NCBI GenBank assembly: GCA_947625315.1
Contig: CANQOE010000029.1
Coordinates: forward strand, 1 to 9,956
From: an uncultured Bacilli bacterium
GTDB lineage: Bacteria > Bacillota_I > Bacilli_A > RF39 > UBA660
Length of the DNA stretch: 9,956 nucleotides
Direction of reading: 5' to 3'
Shown here: piece after piece, positions 1-5,542 of the stretch
How positions within the stretch are numbered: the stretch's first letter is position 1
Layout: each line of letters begins with the position of its first letter
Translations under genes and position numbers: made by a program
The notes under the pieces: model-generated
The model's input: only the letters and a program-made list of their open reading frames with translations
Told to the model about the DNA's origin: nothing
The model's database searches: none

Positions 1-302
1 GTATAAGGTTCAACTAGTGTTAATTCAAAGATATCAGCATTTAAATTATTGGCTATTTGTTGAGCAACAGCTTTCGTATGATTTTGAGCCGAATAATAAA
101 CTACTAAAACATTTTTTATTTCCGGATTTTGAGGTTCTTCAGGAGTTTCTTCTTCTTCTTTAGTTTCTTCGACAACAGGATTTTGATTATTGTTATTATT
201 TTCAGCAGGATGTTTTTTGACATAATTATCTAGTAACAAACAAGAGCCAATGCCTATTATAGAACCTAAAACGATTATTAATTCTATTATCTTTTTATTC
301 AT
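1..302 (-). CDS. Flavodoxin-like lipoprotein, N-terminal part (partial)
   Basis: Probable membrane-anchored flavodoxin-domain protein; the first 100 residues are visible and the rest lies beyond the left edge. Residues 5-24 are hydrophobic and contain IGSC (Cys21), an acceptable lipobox, so a lipid-anchored extracytoplasmic protein is likely. An Asn/Glu/Pro-rich linker follows (about 32-62). Then comes a first beta strand and phosphate-loop-like turn, VLVVYYSAQNHTKAVA (65-80), with a following helix and strand (IANNLNADIFELTLVEPY). This matches the N-terminus of flavodoxin_4-type domains, in which PYT typically follows. The loop reads SAQNHT where many relatives have SATGNT, so FMN binding is probable but unproven. 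The ATG ending at 302 is preferred over one at 308 because the AAAGGGG SD lies 8 nt from the former and only 2 nt from the latter. It starts 14 bp after glyS with no terminator between, so it is probably cotranscribed. An NAD(P)H-dependent oxidoreductase of the same fold is an alternative. Confidence 0.8.
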   Translation of the reverse strand, partial: MNKKIIELIIVLGSIIGIGSCLLLDNYVKKHPAENNNNNQNPVVEETKEEEETPEEPQNPEIKNVLVVYYSAQNHTKAVAQQIANNLNADIFELTLVEPY

Positions 303-310
303 TTTCATTT

Positions 311-317
311 CCCCTTT
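311..317 (-). promoter_or_regulatory. Ribosome binding site deciding the flavodoxin start
   Basis: On the minus strand the sequence AAAGGGG sits 8 nt before the ATG at 302-300 and 2 nt before the in-frame ATG at 308-306. The spacing favours the inner start. The first base of the SD also touches the glyS stop codon (319-317), an arrangement compatible with translational coupling. Confidence 0.6.
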
Positions 318-1687
318 TAATTATTTAAAAATTTTAGAATATATTCTTTTAAATCGGCTACTTTAACGACATCTTGCTCCATAGTATCCCGATTTCGAAC
401 AGTTACAGTATCATTGTTAATTGTTTCATCATCAATGGTAATACATAATGGTGTTCCAATGGCATCACTACGGCGATATCTTTTCCCAATAGAACCAGTA
501 GTATCAATATTAACCATAAAATCTTCACAAAGATGCGCATATATATCTTCCGCTTTAGGAAGATGAACTTTTTTAATTAGTGGTAATATGGTGGCTTTAA
601 TTGGGGCTATACTTGGTTTTAATTTTAAGACTTCCCGAGTTTCACCATTATCTAAAGTTTCTTTAGTATAAGCATTATCTAAAATAGCTAAGACTAAACG
701 GTCTGCCCCAACAGTAGACTCAATGATATAAGGAATATATTTTTCGTTAGTTTCCGGGTCTAAATATTCTTGAGAAACTCCACTATATTCTTGATGGCGC
801 GATAAATCATAATTTGTCCGATTATGGGTACCATTTATTTCGCCCCACCCAAAACAAAATTCATATTCAATATCGCAAGCTTCTTTGGCATAAAAAGCTA
901 ATTTTTCATGGTCATGAAATCTTAATTTATTTTCTTTTAAACCTAAACTTTTAAAGAAATCTAAAGCATATTCTTTAAAATAGTTATAAAGTTCACTGTC
1001 AGTTCCTTCTTTACAAAAAGTTTGATATTCCATTTGCTCAAATTCAATAGTTCGAAATGTAAAGTTACCAGGAGTTATTTCATTACGAAAGGCTTTACCT
1101 ACTTGACCAATACTAAAAGGTAATTTAGTACGCATTGAACGCATAACATTTAAGAAATTAACATATTCCCCTTGCGCATTTTCGGGTCTTAAATAAACAA
1201 TACTTTTAGCATCTTCCACAACTCCCCTGTGGGTTGCAAACATCAAATTAAATTGACGAATATCGGTAAAATCAGAATGACCACATTTAGGACATGGCAC
1301 TTTATGCTCTTTAATGTAGGCTACCATTTCTTCTTGGCTCATAGCATCCGCATTAACACTACTATCAAAATCATTGATTAAATTATCGGCTCTATGTCTT
1401 ACTTTACAATGTTTGCAATCAATTAAAGGGTCACTAAAACCACCAACATGACCTGAAGCTTCCCAAACGCGAGGATGCATTAATATAGAAGCATCTAATT
1501 CATAAGCATTAGGTCTAGTTTGAATAAAAGTTTTGCGCCATGCATCTTTAATATTATTTTTTAAACGAGCCCCTAGAGGTCCATAATCCCAAGTATTAGC
1601 AAGTCCACCATAAATTTCACTTCCTTGAAATATATAACCATATGTTTTACAATAATTTACGAGTTCTTCTTGGGTAAAATTTGCCAT
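317..1687 (-). CDS. glyS: Glycyl-tRNA synthetase, single-chain class II (alpha2 type)
   Basis: Charges tRNA-Gly with glycine using ATP, in the cytoplasm, and works as a homodimer in this family. At 456 aa it has the usual length of the bacterial single-chain form (as in staphylococci and mycoplasmas), not the alpha/beta GlyQ-GlyS form. The N-terminal signature GGLANTWDYGPLG is at 27-39. A zinc-ribbon-like insertion has CKHC (Cys91, Cys94) and CPKC (Cys132, Cys135). Motif 2 is FRNEI...FTFRTIEFEQME (200-220) and motif 3 is STVGADRLVLAIL (324-336). The C-terminal anticodon-binding domain spans about 362-450, with GKRYRRSDAIGTPLCITID and VTVRNRDTMEQ. The ATG has a good SD (AAGGAA about 6 nt upstream). 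A sigma-A promoter lies directly upstream; the predicted leader of about 20 nt leaves no room for a T-box. The flavodoxin-like lipoprotein gene follows 14 bp downstream. Confidence 0.97.
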   Translation of the reverse strand: MANFTQEELVNYCKTYGYIFQGSEIYGGLANTWDYGPLGARLKNNIKDAWRKTFIQTRPNAYELDASILMHPRVWEASGHVGGFSDPLIDCKHCKVRHRADNLINDFDSSVNADAMSQEEMVAYIKEHKVPCPKCGHSDFTDIRQFNLMFATHRGVVEDAKSIVYLRPENAQGEYVNFLNVMRSMRTKLPFSIGQVGKAFRNEITPGNFTFRTIEFEQMEYQTFCKEGTDSELYNYFKEYALDFFKSLGLKENKLRFHDHEKLAFYAKEACDIEYEFCFGWGEINGTHNRTNYDLSRHQEYSGVSQEYLDPETNEKYIPYIIESTVGADRLVLAILDNAYTKETLDNGETREVLKLKPSIAPIKATILPLIKKVHLPKAEDIYAHLCEDFMVNIDTTGSIGKRYRRSDAIGTPLCITIDDETINNDTVTVRNRDTMEQDVVKVADLKEYILKFLNN

Positions 1688-1714
1688 TAGTAATTCCTTC
1701 TTCCTATTTATTTA

Positions 1715-1743
1715 ATTATAAAAGAAAAAACTAGATATTTCAA
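1715..1743 (-). promoter_or_regulatory. Sigma-A promoter of glyS
   Basis: The minus strand carries TTGAAA (-35, at 1743-1738), a 17-nt spacer and a consensus TATAAT (-10, at 1720-1715). Initiation is expected near 1708, giving a leader of about 20 nt before the glyS ATG. The -35 box lies in the loop and 3' arm of the terminator of the preceding gene, and the spacer is made of the rest of that 3' arm plus its T-tract. Confidence 0.8.
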
Positions 1744-1759
1744 CTATTTATATCTAGTT
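1721..1759 (-). terminator. Intrinsic terminator of the 119/268-aa unit
   Basis: Read on the minus strand: a 10-bp stem AACTAGATAT / ATATCTAGTT with an 11-nt loop, followed by TTTTCTTT. The stem is AU-rich with only two G-C pairs, so it may be weak. Its 5' arm encodes part of the last residues (T-R-Y) of the 268-aa protein, and the TAG stop codon falls in the loop. Confidence 0.65.
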
Positions 1760-2550
1760 CTTTTAAATTTTTGATAATAATTATTTAAAATACTCAATAA
1801 ATAATTATATATATTTTTAATTTCTGATTCTAAATTGGGATCATTAAAAAAGTTATTTACTAAAGGATTAATAATCTTTAAACATGTTTCATCACTTATA
1901 ATTAAATAAGCAATAATTTCCATAATCATTAGAATAATCTCAGCATAAACTTCTCTATCTTGAATATTATAACTATTTTCGTTTATAAAATCTAAAGCTT
2001 GATATGTATTTAAAACTAAATAACTTTTATCAACAAAGATATAACTATTAAATTCTTTTGTTCGATAATTAATACTTTCAATTTTAGTAATTTGGTTATT
2101 ATTAATAAAATCATATTCCGTACGTTGATTTAAATAATAAGTTTGATATTTATATTTAATTAAATAACTTCTTACTTCGAAAAAATTATTATCTTTTAAT
2201 ATATTATTAATAAAAATAGTAATAATTTTATTAACATCATATTTTAATGTATCTAAATAAATAAAGCAATCATCACTTTCATAATTATTTAAATAATTTA
2301 AAAGACGCATTTTATATATAGGAGCCATATTTAATTTTAAGATAGTCTTTTTTATTTTAGAAACATCATTATTTTTAAAGATAGTAAATAAAAAGTTAGT
2401 TTCATCTTCAATATTTTTAGATAATTCACTTAATAAGAAGTCATTATCAAAATTAGCCGGATTTTGTTCTTCTTCAATAAGTAATAAATAATTTTCTCTA
2501 ATTCTTTTTTCAATTTCATTTAATTTTTGATATTTTTGTTCTAAATTCAT
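1744..2550 (-). CDS. Hypothetical protein, 268 aa, Asn/Ile/Tyr-rich
   Basis: I do not recognise this family. There is no signal peptide and no convincing membrane helix; the most hydrophobic stretch, around AEIILMIMEIIAYLII (about residues 203-218), could be a buried or membrane-associated helix. The N-terminus (about 1-35) is charged and helical, possibly coiled coil, and the rest looks mostly alpha-helical with many Asn, Ile, Lys and Tyr, as expected from the base composition. There is one ATG, preceded by GGGGG 7 nt upstream and AAGG closer in, a somewhat irregular SD region. It starts 19 bp after the 119-aa gene, in the same transcription unit, and ends inside its own terminator. Coding status is supported by the long open frame, the operon spacing and the flanking promoter and terminator. 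Function unknown. Confidence 0.75.
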   Translation of the reverse strand: MNLEQKYQKLNEIEKRIRENYLLLIEEEQNPANFDNDFLLSELSKNIEDETNFLFTIFKNNDVSKIKKTILKLNMAPIYKMRLLNYLNNYESDDCFIYLDTLKYDVNKIITIFINNILKDNNFFEVRSYLIKYKYQTYYLNQRTEYDFINNNQITKIESINYRTKEFNSYIFVDKSYLVLNTYQALDFINENSYNIQDREVYAEIILMIMEIIAYLIISDETCLKIINPLVNNFFNDPNLESEIKNIYNYLLSILNNYYQKFKRTRYK

Positions 2551-2569
2551 ACCTTAACCCCCAATTAAA

Positions 2570-2929
2570 TTAGATCCACATCGAAATATCAATAACTCTC
2601 GTAGATTCTAATTCAATTTTTTTAAATATTTGAATAATAGCATCAACAATAGTTTTAAGAATATTTGAAGTATTTCTTTTAACTCTAATACCTATTATTT
2701 CTTTTTGCATTTTTTCCCGAAATTTATAATCTTCCACATATTTACCCATTATTTCATCTAATTTTTGCATTTCACTTAATTCATCTAAATCATTAATATT
2801 AACTTCAAAAATATAATTTTTATATATATCTACTAAATAAGAAGAAATATTATCCCCTTCTAAAAACTCCGCTTTAACTATCTTATTAAAATTATGACAA
2901 TAACTTAAAATTAATTTATTACTTTCCAT
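2570..2929 (-). CDS. Hypothetical protein, 119 aa
   Basis: I do not recognise this family. It appears soluble and cytoplasmic: no signal peptide or lipobox. The middle (about 46-80) is strongly charged and helical. It is followed by a basic segment and an amphipathic helix (TSNILKTIVDAIIQIFKK, about 87-104), then a short C-terminal tail ending in MWI. The ATG has AGGAAG about 7 nt upstream. A good sigma-A promoter sits about 25 bp before the start, making this the first gene of a two-gene unit with the 268-aa gene 19 bp downstream. The pairing suggests the two proteins act together, but the sequence does not show what they do. Confidence 0.72.
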   Translation of the reverse strand: MESNKLILSYCHNFNKIVKAEFLEGDNISSYLVDIYKNYIFEVNINDLDELSEMQKLDEIMGKYVEDYKFREKMQKEIIGIRVKRNTSNILKTIVDAIIQIFKKIELESTRVIDISMWI

Positions 2930-2954
2930 TTACATACTTCCTAACTATATATCT

Positions 2955-2983
2955 ATTGTAATTCTTTTAGTTTATATTGTAAA
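2955..2983 (-). promoter_or_regulatory. Sigma-A promoter of the 119/268-aa unit
   Basis: The minus strand carries TTTACA (-35, 2983-2978), a 17-nt spacer and TACAAT (-10, 2960-2955), five of six consensus matches in each box. Predicted initiation near 2948 gives a leader of about 19 nt before the ATG at 2929, with the AGGAAG SD inside it. Confidence 0.65.
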
Positions 2984-3089
2984 TAATTTTTATTAAAAAA
3001 ATTAAAAAATAGTTAATTAAATTAGAACAATTTTTTTAAAATTTTAACAATAAGCATATTTTATATTTTCTAAGGCCTATTTTGACACT

Positions 3090-3121
3090 AAAAAACTATT
3101 GCCAATAATTTTAACAATAGT
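3090..3121 (-). terminator. Intrinsic terminator of the lipoprotein gene
   Basis: Read on the minus strand: stem ACTATTG (3121-3115), a 13-nt loop, then CAATAGT (3101-3095) running into a tract of six T (3095-3090). It lies about 30 bp after the stop codon of the LppM-like lipoprotein gene. The stem is short and AU-rich, but the placement and T-tract fit an intrinsic terminator. Confidence 0.6.
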
Positions 3122-3151
3122 AATTTTTATATTATAAATTGTGAATTTTTT

Positions 3152-4024
3152 TCATCCTCTCTTATTTGCTTTAACTAATCCTGCAAGGCCAATAATTAAA
3201 ACTATAGCACCAACTCCAATTAAACCATAAGCAAAATATTTATTATTTAAAATATTTTCTTTTGGAGTAGAAGAATCATCTTTATTTTCGGTACTATTTT
3301 CCGTTGTAAAAGTAAATTCATAATTGATTTTATTTGTTTGCATTAAGTCCCAAGTTAAAATTTTTCCATCTTTAGATGTAGTGGTAGCATTATGTTTAAT
3401 TGGTTTATTTGGTAATGTTACGACATAATTCATGGTTATTAATTCTTTAAGTTCATCCAAATCCATATTTAAGTCTAAACCATCAGTTGAATTATCAACA
3501 AAATAATTAGCTATATATACATCATCTTTTTTCGTATAAAATATTTCATTAGTTGTTAAATCATTTATGTTTATTTCTTGTTCATTAATACTTGTTAGGG
3601 TATCAATATTATCATATTTTTTAGATACATTAATTTCATATTTTAAATTTTCTTTATCATAGTTTAAATCAACATTAAAACCTTTATCTTTTAATTCTTG
3701 ACTTTCTTCTTCACTTAAAAATTCATTAAAATCTTGTTGAGTAATATTTTCTCTAATGTAGCTTTTTAAATCTTCTTCATTACTAGGTATTTGATTTTGC
3801 GAACATTCATTTAAACAATCTTGGTCATTATTACAAGCTGAAGTACATGTTTCACTTAAATAATTACCATAATTTAGTAAATATTTTAATAAATCAATAC
3901 TAGCACTTACTTTAAAATCTACTTGTTTATCTTTGCTAATTTCCATGTTTAAGTTATAATCCATACAACCAAAAGTTAAAAAGATTACAAATAATAATAA
4001 AAGACTTTTAAATTTATTTTTCAT
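3152..4024 (-). CDS. LppM-like lipoprotein with four-cysteine insert and C-terminal membrane helix
   Basis: Predicted surface lipoprotein of 290 aa. The N-terminal signal KFKSLLLLFVIFLTFGC ends in Cys20; TFGC is a relaxed lipobox of the kind seen in Mollicutes relatives. The start of the mature part (MDYNLNMEISKDKQVDFKV) and the late segment LTWDLMQTNKINYEFTF resemble the LppM/DUF3153 beta-rich domain; this is recognition by pattern and not certain. A Cys-rich insert has C60, C64, C70 and C74 (CX3CX5CX3C). A Ser/Thr/Glu/Asp-rich linker (about 240-258) leads to a transmembrane helix (about 264-284) and a basic KANKRG end. It may thus be tethered at both ends, with the body outside. The ATG at 4024 is chosen because AGTAGG lies 6 nt upstream; an in-frame ATG at 4030 abuts that SD directly. 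It is monocistronic and divergent from the VanY gene. Role unknown, presumably envelope-related. Confidence 0.8.
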   Translation of the reverse strand: MKNKFKSLLLLFVIFLTFGCMDYNLNMEISKDKQVDFKVSASIDLLKYLLNYGNYLSETCTSACNNDQDCLNECSQNQIPSNEEDLKSYIRENITQQDFNEFLSEEESQELKDKGFNVDLNYDKENLKYEINVSKKYDNIDTLTSINEQEININDLTTNEIFYTKKDDVYIANYFVDNSTDGLDLNMDLDELKELITMNYVVTLPNKPIKHNATTTSKDGKILTWDLMQTNKINYEFTFTTENSTENKDDSSTPKENILNNKYFAYGLIGVGAIVLIIGLAGLVKANKRG

Positions 4025-4030
4025 ATACAT

Positions 4031-4036
4031 CCTACT
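4031..4036 (-). promoter_or_regulatory. Ribosome binding site deciding the lipoprotein start
   Basis: AGTAGG on the minus strand directly abuts the ATG at 4030-4028, with no spacer, but is 6 nt from the in-frame ATG at 4024-4022. The second position is the workable one, and it gives a compact signal peptide beginning MKNKFK. Confidence 0.6.
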
Positions 4037-4047
4037 TTCTATTTAAA

Positions 4048-4076
4048 AAGATATCATATATTTAAATATTAAGCAA
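4048..4076 (-). promoter_or_regulatory. Possible promoter of the lipoprotein gene
   Basis: The minus strand has TTGCTT (4076-4071), 17 nt, then TATCTT (4053-4048). Both boxes are only moderate matches. An overlapping TATGAT (4058-4053) is a better -10 but has no good -35 at the right distance. Either would give a leader of roughly 17-22 nt, in line with the other units here. Confidence 0.35.
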
Positions 4077-4138
4077 GTAGATTAATTCATTTTTCTTAAT
4101 TTACTTTACACTTATTTAAACTATTTTTAAAAAATATT

Positions 4139-4167
4139 TTGGCAAATTTATTATTTTAGGTTATAAT
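4139..4167 (+). promoter_or_regulatory. Sigma-A promoter of the VanY-type gene
   Basis: TTGGCA (4139-4144), a 17-nt spacer and a consensus TATAAT (4162-4167). Initiation is expected near 4173-4175, only about 10-12 nt before the TTG start at 4185 and essentially at the SD, so the leader is extremely short. Confidence 0.8.
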
Positions 4168-4173
4168 ATAATT

Positions 4174-4180
4174 AGGTGAT
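4174..4180 (+). promoter_or_regulatory. Ribosome binding site deciding the VanY TTG start
   Basis: AGGTGAT is a strong SD 4-6 nt upstream of TTG at 4185. The alternative in-frame GTG at 4176 lies inside this SD and almost at the predicted transcription start, so it would have no SD of its own. Confidence 0.65.
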
Positions 4181-4184
4181 AAAA

Positions 4185-5147
4185 TTGAAGAAAACAAAAT
4201 TGAAATTAAAGAAAAAAACGATTATGATATTTATAGCAATATTTATTTTTTTAAGTATAGGTATATATGCTAGTGTTAAAATATATCAAAATATTCAATA
4301 TAAGAAAACTAATGAATATAAATTACTTAATATAGGTTATACTTTGGAAGAAATAGATTTATTAGAAGATAAATTAGATAATGAATATATAGATACGTTA
4401 ATTAATAAAGAAAAAGATGATTATTTATTAACTATTATCCAAGAAAAATATTTTTTAAAAAGAAATATTACTAGATATTTAGAATATCATGAAAAATATG
4501 AAAATACTAATCCTAGTTTAGTTATCGCCTTAGTTAATACTAATAATGATTATAAATACTATGAACATGATATAGATACGGATACTTCGAAAGAAGAATT
4601 ATTATTAGTAAATAAATACTATCATTTAACCGAAGATTACGTACCAGAAGATTTAGTTAAAGTTTCTAATAAATATTATTATGGAGAAAATCATCAAGTT
4701 AGAGAAAAATTATATAATGCTTTTATTAATATGTGGAATGCCGCCTACAAAGAAGATATATATTTAATTATGAATTCTACTTATCGCGAATATAGTGAAC
4801 AATTAAATGTCTATAAAGATTATGAAAGATCTATTGGTTCTATTGAAGCCGATAAAATTGCGGCGAGAGCAGGTTATTCCGAACATCAAACAGGACTAGC
4901 AATAGATGTATTTAGTACGAAATATACGACTACTTCTAATTTTAAAGATAGTGATGCTTATTTATGGCTAAAAAAAAATGCTTATAAATATGGTTTTATT
5001 GAAAGATATCCCGAAGATAAAGAAAATATTACCGGTTTTCAAGCCGAAGCTTGGCATTGGCGTTATGTAGGAGTAGAAGTGGCGACATATATTCAAGAAA
5101 ATAAGATAACTTTTGATGAATATTACGCTTATTTTATCGAAAAATAA
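4185..5147 (+). CDS. VanY-type D-alanyl-D-alanine carboxypeptidase, membrane anchored (peptidase M15B)
   Basis: Zinc D,D-carboxypeptidase that removes the terminal D-Ala from peptidoglycan precursors or stem peptides outside the membrane. It has 320 aa from the TTG start. The N-terminus is very basic, then one hydrophobic segment (IMIFIAIFIFLSIGIYA, about 13-29) acts as a membrane anchor with the body outside. A helical region (about 40-125) precedes the catalytic domain, which begins near LVNKYYHLTEDYVPEDLV. The M15B motifs are intact: SEHQTGLAID supplies zinc ligands His234 and Asp241, and EAWHWRYVG supplies the catalytic Glu288 and zinc ligand His291. All residues needed for activity are present. 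No VanRS/VanHAX-type genes are nearby, so a housekeeping wall-trimming role is more likely than glycopeptide resistance. It is monocistronic, divergent from the lipoprotein gene, and ends at a bidirectional terminator. A longer GTG start at 4176 is less likely. Confidence 0.92.
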   Translation: MKKTKLKLKKKTIMIFIAIFIFLSIGIYASVKIYQNIQYKKTNEYKLLNIGYTLEEIDLLEDKLDNEYIDTLINKEKDDYLLTIIQEKYFLKRNITRYLEYHEKYENTNPSLVIALVNTNNDYKYYEHDIDTDTSKEELLLVNKYYHLTEDYVPEDLVKVSNKYYYGENHQVREKLYNAFINMWNAAYKEDIYLIMNSTYREYSEQLNVYKDYERSIGSIEADKIAARAGYSEHQTGLAIDVFSTKYTTTSNFKDSDAYLWLKKNAYKYGFIERYPEDKENITGFQAEAWHWRYVGVEVATYIQENKITFDEYYAYFIEK

Positions 5148-5174
5148 AAAGGATTTAACGATTAATCCTTTTTT
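5146..5174. terminator. Bidirectional intrinsic terminator between vanY and the nifJ operon
   Basis: A 10-bp stem AAAAAGGATT / AATCCTTTTT with an 8-nt loop. The T6 tract on the plus strand terminates vanY, and the A-run on the left provides the T-tract for transcription arriving on the minus strand from the nifJ operon. It overlaps the vanY stop codon. The loop and 3' arm also hold the stop codon (5164-5162, minus) of the displaced reading frame of the small gene at 5245-5508. Confidence 0.8.
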
Positions 5175-5251
5175 AATATTTTATTAACTATAGGGATACC
5201 GAAAAATTCATAAAAAATTTTTTTCATAGTATCGGGATTAGTTACTAATTC
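5162..5251 (-). pseudogene. Displaced C-terminal reading frame of the small gene upstream (apparent frameshift)
   Basis: Directly after the A6 run at 5258-5253, the next minus frame reads 29 natural-looking residues (ELVTNPDTMKKIFYEFFG, then IPIVNKILKKD) and stops at TAA 5164-5162 inside the operon terminator. One extra A in the run would fuse this frame to the upstream product in the form ...LVSYYEK-N-ELVTNPDTMKK..., giving a 115-aa protein from the ATG at 5508. As written, the upstream frame adds only M-N and meets TAG at 5247-5245. This could be a sequencing or assembly indel, a real disrupting mutation, or slippage at the A-run; the sequence alone does not decide. Confidence 0.6.
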
Positions 5252-5508
5252 ATTTTTTCATAGTAAGATACTAAATGGTTGATAGCTTCTTCAATATTTG
5301 TAAATTCGACATAGTCAAATTTTTGAGCTCTATCAATTACATAAAATTTAAAAATTATTTGGTCATCTTTTAAGCCTTCTTCTAAACATGGATCTCCCAT
5401 TCCAAAGCTGAATGGATATCCCAAATGAGGCAAATATATAATATCTGTTTCTTGACGTAATCTATCACAAATTATTTTGGTATTTTCAGGATTAAAATAG
5501 TTTAACAT
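5245..5508 (-). CDS. Small conserved-looking hypothetical protein, 87 aa as written, probably truncated by frameshift
   Basis: I do not recognise the family. It looks like a small soluble alpha/beta protein: no signal or membrane segment, a central LPHLGYPFSFGMGDPCLEEG (about residues 27-46), then a strand-like stretch (QIIFKFYVID) and FTNIEEAINHLVSYYEK at the end. It is the last gene of the nifJ operon, 34 bp after nifJ from the ATG used here. A consensus AGGAGG lies 12 nt before this ATG; a TTG at 5517 in the same frame is only 3 nt from it and would add three residues. Neither spacing is ideal, so the start is uncertain. The reading frame probably continued for about 29 more residues, now out of frame after an A6 run (see the entry at 5162-5251). 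Confidence 0.7.
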   Translation of the reverse strand: MLNYFNPENTKIICDRLRQETDIIYLPHLGYPFSFGMGDPCLEEGLKDDQIIFKFYVIDRAQKFDYVEFTNIEEAINHLVSYYEKMN

Positions 5509-5542
5509 TTTTTTCAAAAACCTCCTAATGAAAAATTTGCAA

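Noticed and set aside
3082..3109. TTGACA followed 16 nt later by AATAAT on the plus strand
   Set aside because: There is no plus-strand gene or RNA-like structure downstream, and it would run antisense into the lipoprotein gene. Such matches are expected by chance at this AT content, and it overlaps a convincing minus-strand terminator.
3041..3119. 12-bp direct repeat ATTTTAACAATA (3041-3052 and 3108-3119)
   Set aside because: It is low-complexity AT sequence in an intergenic region, and the second copy is largely part of the terminator hairpin. Two copies alone do not support an operator or array.
2930..3151. Possible small gene or RNA in the 222-bp AT-rich gap
   Set aside because: Apart from the promoter (2955-2983) and terminator (3090-3121), only A/T runs were seen, with no supported open frame with an SD and no stable structure.
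4176..4178. GTG as the start codon of the VanY-type gene
   Set aside because: It lies inside the SD sequence AGGTGAT and next to the predicted transcription start; TTG at 4185 has proper SD spacing.
4185..5147. Vancomycin resistance locus
   Set aside because: Only the VanY-type peptidase is present, without VanR, VanS, VanH, VanA/B or VanX in the flanking genes. M15B carboxypeptidases are common housekeeping enzymes.
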